Program-made: the position numbers and the translations under genes
Shown here: piece after piece, positions 61,702 through 64,000 of the stretch
Numbering within the stretch: position 1 is the first letter of the stretch
How the letters are laid out: each line of letters opens with the position of its first letter
DNA from: Tianweitania sp. UT-5YL-CI-8
GTDB lineage: Bacteria > Pseudomonadota > Alphaproteobacteria > Rhizobiales > Rhizobiaceae
Assembly: GCF_030010215.1 (NCBI RefSeq)
Contig: NZ_JASCRR010000002.1
Span: 372,001 to 436,000, forward strand
Length of the DNA stretch: 64,000 nucleotides
Direction of reading: 5' to 3'
Notes under the pieces: generated by a model
What the model saw: only the letters and a program-made list of their open reading frames with translations
Databases searched by the model: none
What the model was told of the DNA's origin: nothing

Positions 61702-62696
61702 GCACACCCATTCTTGAAGTCCGCAATCTCGTCAAGCACTACAAGGTCAAGAAGACCAGCATGTTCGACCGTAGAAACGCGCGTGTCCATGCGGTCGATG
61801 GTGTGTCGCTCAAGATCGAGTCTGGCCATACCATGGGGCTGGTCGGGGAGTCCGGTTGCGGCAAGTCAACGCTGGGCAAGGTCATTCTGAGGCTGGAAGA
61901 TGCCACGGCTGGCGAAGTGCTCTACAACGGTGAGAACTTCCTCACCAGTTCTGGACAGCGCCTGCGCGACCTGCGCAAGGACCTGCAAATCATCTTTCAG
62001 GATCCATACGCCTCACTCAATCCGCGGATGACCGTCCAGCAGATTCTCGAAGAACCCTTCGAGATCCATCATTCCTTGAGTGGCAGCAAGCGGGCCGCCC
62101 GCGTGCGCGAGCTGCTTGATCAGGTCGGACTGCCCTCTTCGCATGCCAATCGCTATCCGCACGAGTTTTCCGGTGGCCAGCGCCAGCGCATCGGTATCGC
62201 CCGCGCAATCGCGCTCAATCCCAAATTGATCGTCTGCGACGAGCCGGTTTCAGCGCTCGACGTCTCGATCCAGTCGCAGGTGTTGAACCTGCTCAAGCGC
62301 CTGCAGCGGGAGATGGGGCTGTCCTATCTGTTTATTGCGCACGGGCTGGCGGCAGTGAAACACATCTCCGACGATGTCGGTGTCATGTACCTGGGAAAGC
62401 TGGTGGAATCCGCGCCAAAAGCGCGCCTTTTCTCGGCGCCTGCGCATCCCTATACGCAGGCATTGATATCTGCCATTCCGGTGCCGGATCCACGCATCAA
62501 ACAGCAGCGCATCGTTTTGCAGGGCGATGTACCTTCACCCATTCGGCCTCCATCCGGTTGCCGTTTCCATACGCGTTGCTCGCGTGCGACCGACGTCGGG
62601 GCGGCCTGCCGGACAATCGAGCCAAAAACTGTTCAGATCGCGCCAGGCCACAACGTCGCGTGCCATCTCTATAATGGTGCTGACGGCGATGTATGA
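61698..62696 (+). CDS. ABC transporter ATP-binding protein, DppF type
   Basis: A 332-residue ATPase with Walker [12 protein letters not shown], signature [13 protein letters not shown] and Walker [15 protein letters not shown]. The C-terminal [18 protein letters not shown] is the DppF counterpart of the DppD Cys tail. ATG 61698 overlaps the stop of the partner gene. The H-loop reads FIAHGLAAV, where Asp is usual after His. Confidence 0.93.
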   Translation: MSTPILEVRNLVKHYKVKKTSMFDRRNARVHAVDGVSLKIESGHTMGLVGESGCGKSTLGKVILRLEDATAGEVLYNGENFLTSSGQRLRDLRKDLQIIFQDPYASLNPRMTVQQILEEPFEIHHSLSGSKRAARVRELLDQVGLPSSHANRYPHEFSGGQRQRIGIARAIALNPKLIVCDEPVSALDVSIQSQVLNLLKRLQREMGLSYLFIAHGLAAVKHISDDVGVMYLGKLVESAPKARLFSAPAHPYTQALISAIPVPDPRIKQQRIVLQGDVPSPIRPPSGCRFHTRCSRATDVGAACRTIEPKTVQIAPGHNVACHLYNGADGDV

Positions 62697-63396
62697 GGTC
62701 CTGATCCAAGGTTTTCCGGGCAAGCCCCGGCGCGGCTTTCTCGGCTGGAGCACGACCGTTCTGCTGCACACCGCCGCAGGGCCAGTCCTTTTCGATACCG
62801 GCGCAAGTGGCGATCGACCCGGTCTGCTCTGTGCTTTGCAGATGCGCGGCATCGCACCTACCGATGTCGGCACCATCGTGCTTAGCCATCTGCACTTCGA
62901 CCATATCGCCAATATCGAGTGCTTTCCCAACGCTGAATTGGTGCTGCACCAGACAGAGCTCAGTTATTACTACGACCACAAGGCTCTCGACATGGCGCTG
63001 CCTGTCTTCCAGATCGAGGGCATGCTGGCGCGCTGCAAGCTGCAGCTGATCCATGGGGAGCTCGAACTCTTCCCCGGTGTACAATTGCTGCACACACCTG
63101 GTCATACCGACGGCCATATCGCGCTGGCCCTGCAGCGCGATGGGAACACCCACGTTCTGGCGCAGGACGCGGTCAAGCATCGTGTCGATGCACGAACGGG
63201 CCTGGCCTCGGGCGCACATGACAGCGTAGCGGCAGCCACGAGCATTGCCCGGATCATGGCCATGGCCGACATCATCGTGCCTGGTCACGACATTTCGTTG
63301 CAGATCAACGGCGTCAGCGTTACCCCAGCCGGACCGCTGCAGACTCAAATCGCCTCAACCATCGATGATGCTGTTTTTCCGCTGGGGTTTTCATGA
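62689..63396 (+). CDS. metallo-beta-lactamase-fold hydrolase (lactonase-like)
   Basis: A 235-residue soluble enzyme with the MBL signature HLHFDH ([14 protein letters not shown]), a second His in [15 protein letters not shown], and an Asp in LAQDAVKH. The layout resembles N-acyl-homoserine-lactone lactonases and related lactonases. The start ATG 62689 overlaps the previous stop; another ATG five codons upstream is possible. In this pathway it may open a lactone or lactam. Confidence 0.85.
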   Translation: MYEVLIQGFPGKPRRGFLGWSTTVLLHTAAGPVLFDTGASGDRPGLLCALQMRGIAPTDVGTIVLSHLHFDHIANIECFPNAELVLHQTELSYYYDHKALDMALPVFQIEGMLARCKLQLIHGELELFPGVQLLHTPGHTDGHIALALQRDGNTHVLAQDAVKHRVDARTGLASGAHDSVAAATSIARIMAMADIIVPGHDISLQINGVSVTPAGPLQTQIASTIDDAVFPLGFS

Positions 63397-64000
63397 GCAC
63401 GCTGCTGACCAATCTGTTCCTGTGCGACGGCACGCCGGACGGGTTCATGCCCGATGCCGCACTCCTCATCGATGGCGAAACCATCGTCTGGACCGGTATG
63501 GCGCAGCAGGCACCGGCGGCCGCGGCCGTTCGCGACCTCGCGGGTCAAATTGTCATTCCCGGGCTCATCAACACCCATGCTCATGGCGGCATGAGCATAC
63601 AACGTGGCTGTTGCGACGATGGCGATCTGTTTGAATGGGCGCAGACCATCGCGCCCTATACGTCAGTACTCTCGCTGGAAGACAACCGCTTTGGCTGCGA
63701 GCTGGCGGTAATGGAAATGGTGCGCAACGGCATCACCACCGCCTGCGATTGCACGCGGTTCGGAGCCGGCATATTCTCAGACGTGGCCAGCGCCATCGGT
63801 ATGCGTTCGCTCAGCGGCGCGCTGGCCAACTCCCCGGAATATCGCAAAGCTGGACGTCCCAACTGGCCGCTTGCGCGGGAAGAGACCGAGGCGGCCATGG
63901 CACGCCATGCTGGCAATGGCTTGGTGCGGCATTTTCTGGGCGCACACTCGCCCTATAGCTGCACAGCAGAACTGCTCGTCGAGGTCAAACGGGCTGCCGA
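63393..64000 (+). CDS. second COG0402-type amidohydrolase, 5' part only
   Basis: The visible 202 residues begin [20 protein letters not shown] and contain the metal motif LINTHAHGGMSIQRG and a later AHSPYSCTAELL. It is the same superfamily as 52423-53898 but a distinct sequence. The start overlaps the end of the MBL gene. The gene continues past the window, so its full length, further metal ligands and any later operon genes are not visible. Confidence 0.85.
   Translation, partial: MSTLLTNLFLCDGTPDGFMPDAALLIDGETIVWTGMAQQAPAAAAVRDLAGQIVIPGLINTHAHGGMSIQRGCCDDGDLFEWAQTIAPYTSVLSLEDNRFGCELAVMEMVRNGITTACDCTRFGAGIFSDVASAIGMRSLSGALANSPEYRKAGRPNWPLAREETEAAMARHAGNGLVRHFLGAHSPYSCTAELLVEVKRAA

Noticed and set aside
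1-64000. CRISPR array, retron or diversity-generating retroelement
   Set aside because: No regularly spaced repeats beyond the three 21-bp iterons and no reverse transcriptase motifs were seen.

Overview
The window reads as a high-GC alphaproteobacterial chromosome of the order Rhizobiales, most likely Mesorhizobium or a close relative. The basis is the gene order trmB - metK - praR-like regulator - lnt, the protein-level similarity I recognise to rhizobial proteins, and palindromic intergenic repeats of rhizobial type. Everything is judged from sequence alone; family names come from motif recognition, not from a search.

Region 1 (1-14923) is core chromosome. It holds trmB (cut by the window edge), metK, a PraR-type repressor and lnt, then a nucleoside salvage locus. 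On the minus strand that locus runs BMP-type nucleoside-binding protein, double-NBD ATPase, isochorismatase-like hydrolase, two permeases, cdd and deoA, with upp facing it on the plus strand. slyX, a small membrane protein gene and a histidine kinase follow. The import and salvage genes form one logical unit: take up nucleosides, deaminate cytidine, phosphorolyse pyrimidine nucleosides, and reclaim uracil.

Region 2 (14951-41381) is a 26.4-kb integrative element in tRNA-Arg(ACG), bounded by 54-bp perfect direct repeats. A tyrosine integrase lies at the right end, and paired 'CGCRACATG' motifs next to both ends look like integrase arm sites. Its left third (15-25 kb) is accessory cargo: a proteasome-like Ntn hydrolase with a small overlapping partner gene, an AbiTii-domain protein, a NUDIX hydrolase, a secreted thermonuclease-like protein, a SRAP protein, two DUF3102 fragments and many small unknowns. 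The middle has only part of a P2-type tail module: tail chaperone E/E' with a T TTT TTG slippery site, tape measure and gpD. It also has a divergent trypsin-like protease, a HerA/YjgR ATPase and a lone S49 phage protease. No terminase, portal, capsid, tube or sheath gene is seen. The right part carries small phage-type genes, a membrane-anchored WYL protein, a replication-initiator-like gene with three internal 21-bp iterons, and a switch region with operators between an AlpA-like HTH gene and an Arc-type regulator next to int. The element is either a decayed prophage or a satellite-like island.

Region 3 (41382-42229) is a graveyard next to the right attachment site: a frameshifted DUF2306 tail and a decayed second SRAP gene.

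Region 4 (42230-50713) is a compact, probably catabolic operon: IclR regulator, two proteins I cannot assign (588 and 237 aa), an M19-dipeptidase-like protein lacking three metal ligands, a polyamine-type ABC importer and a RidA-family protein. I regard it as the best candidate for an uncharacterised pathway in the window.

Region 5 (50714-64000), after an IS1182-type transposase remnant, is a LysR-controlled operon: two COG0402 amidohydrolases (the second cut by the window end), a putative glycoside-hydrolase-like protein with a class I amidotransferase-like domain, an oligopeptide-type ABC importer, an FAD oxidoreductase and a lactonase-like metallo-beta-lactamase. It looks like uptake and hydrolytic breakdown of an unidentified organic compound.
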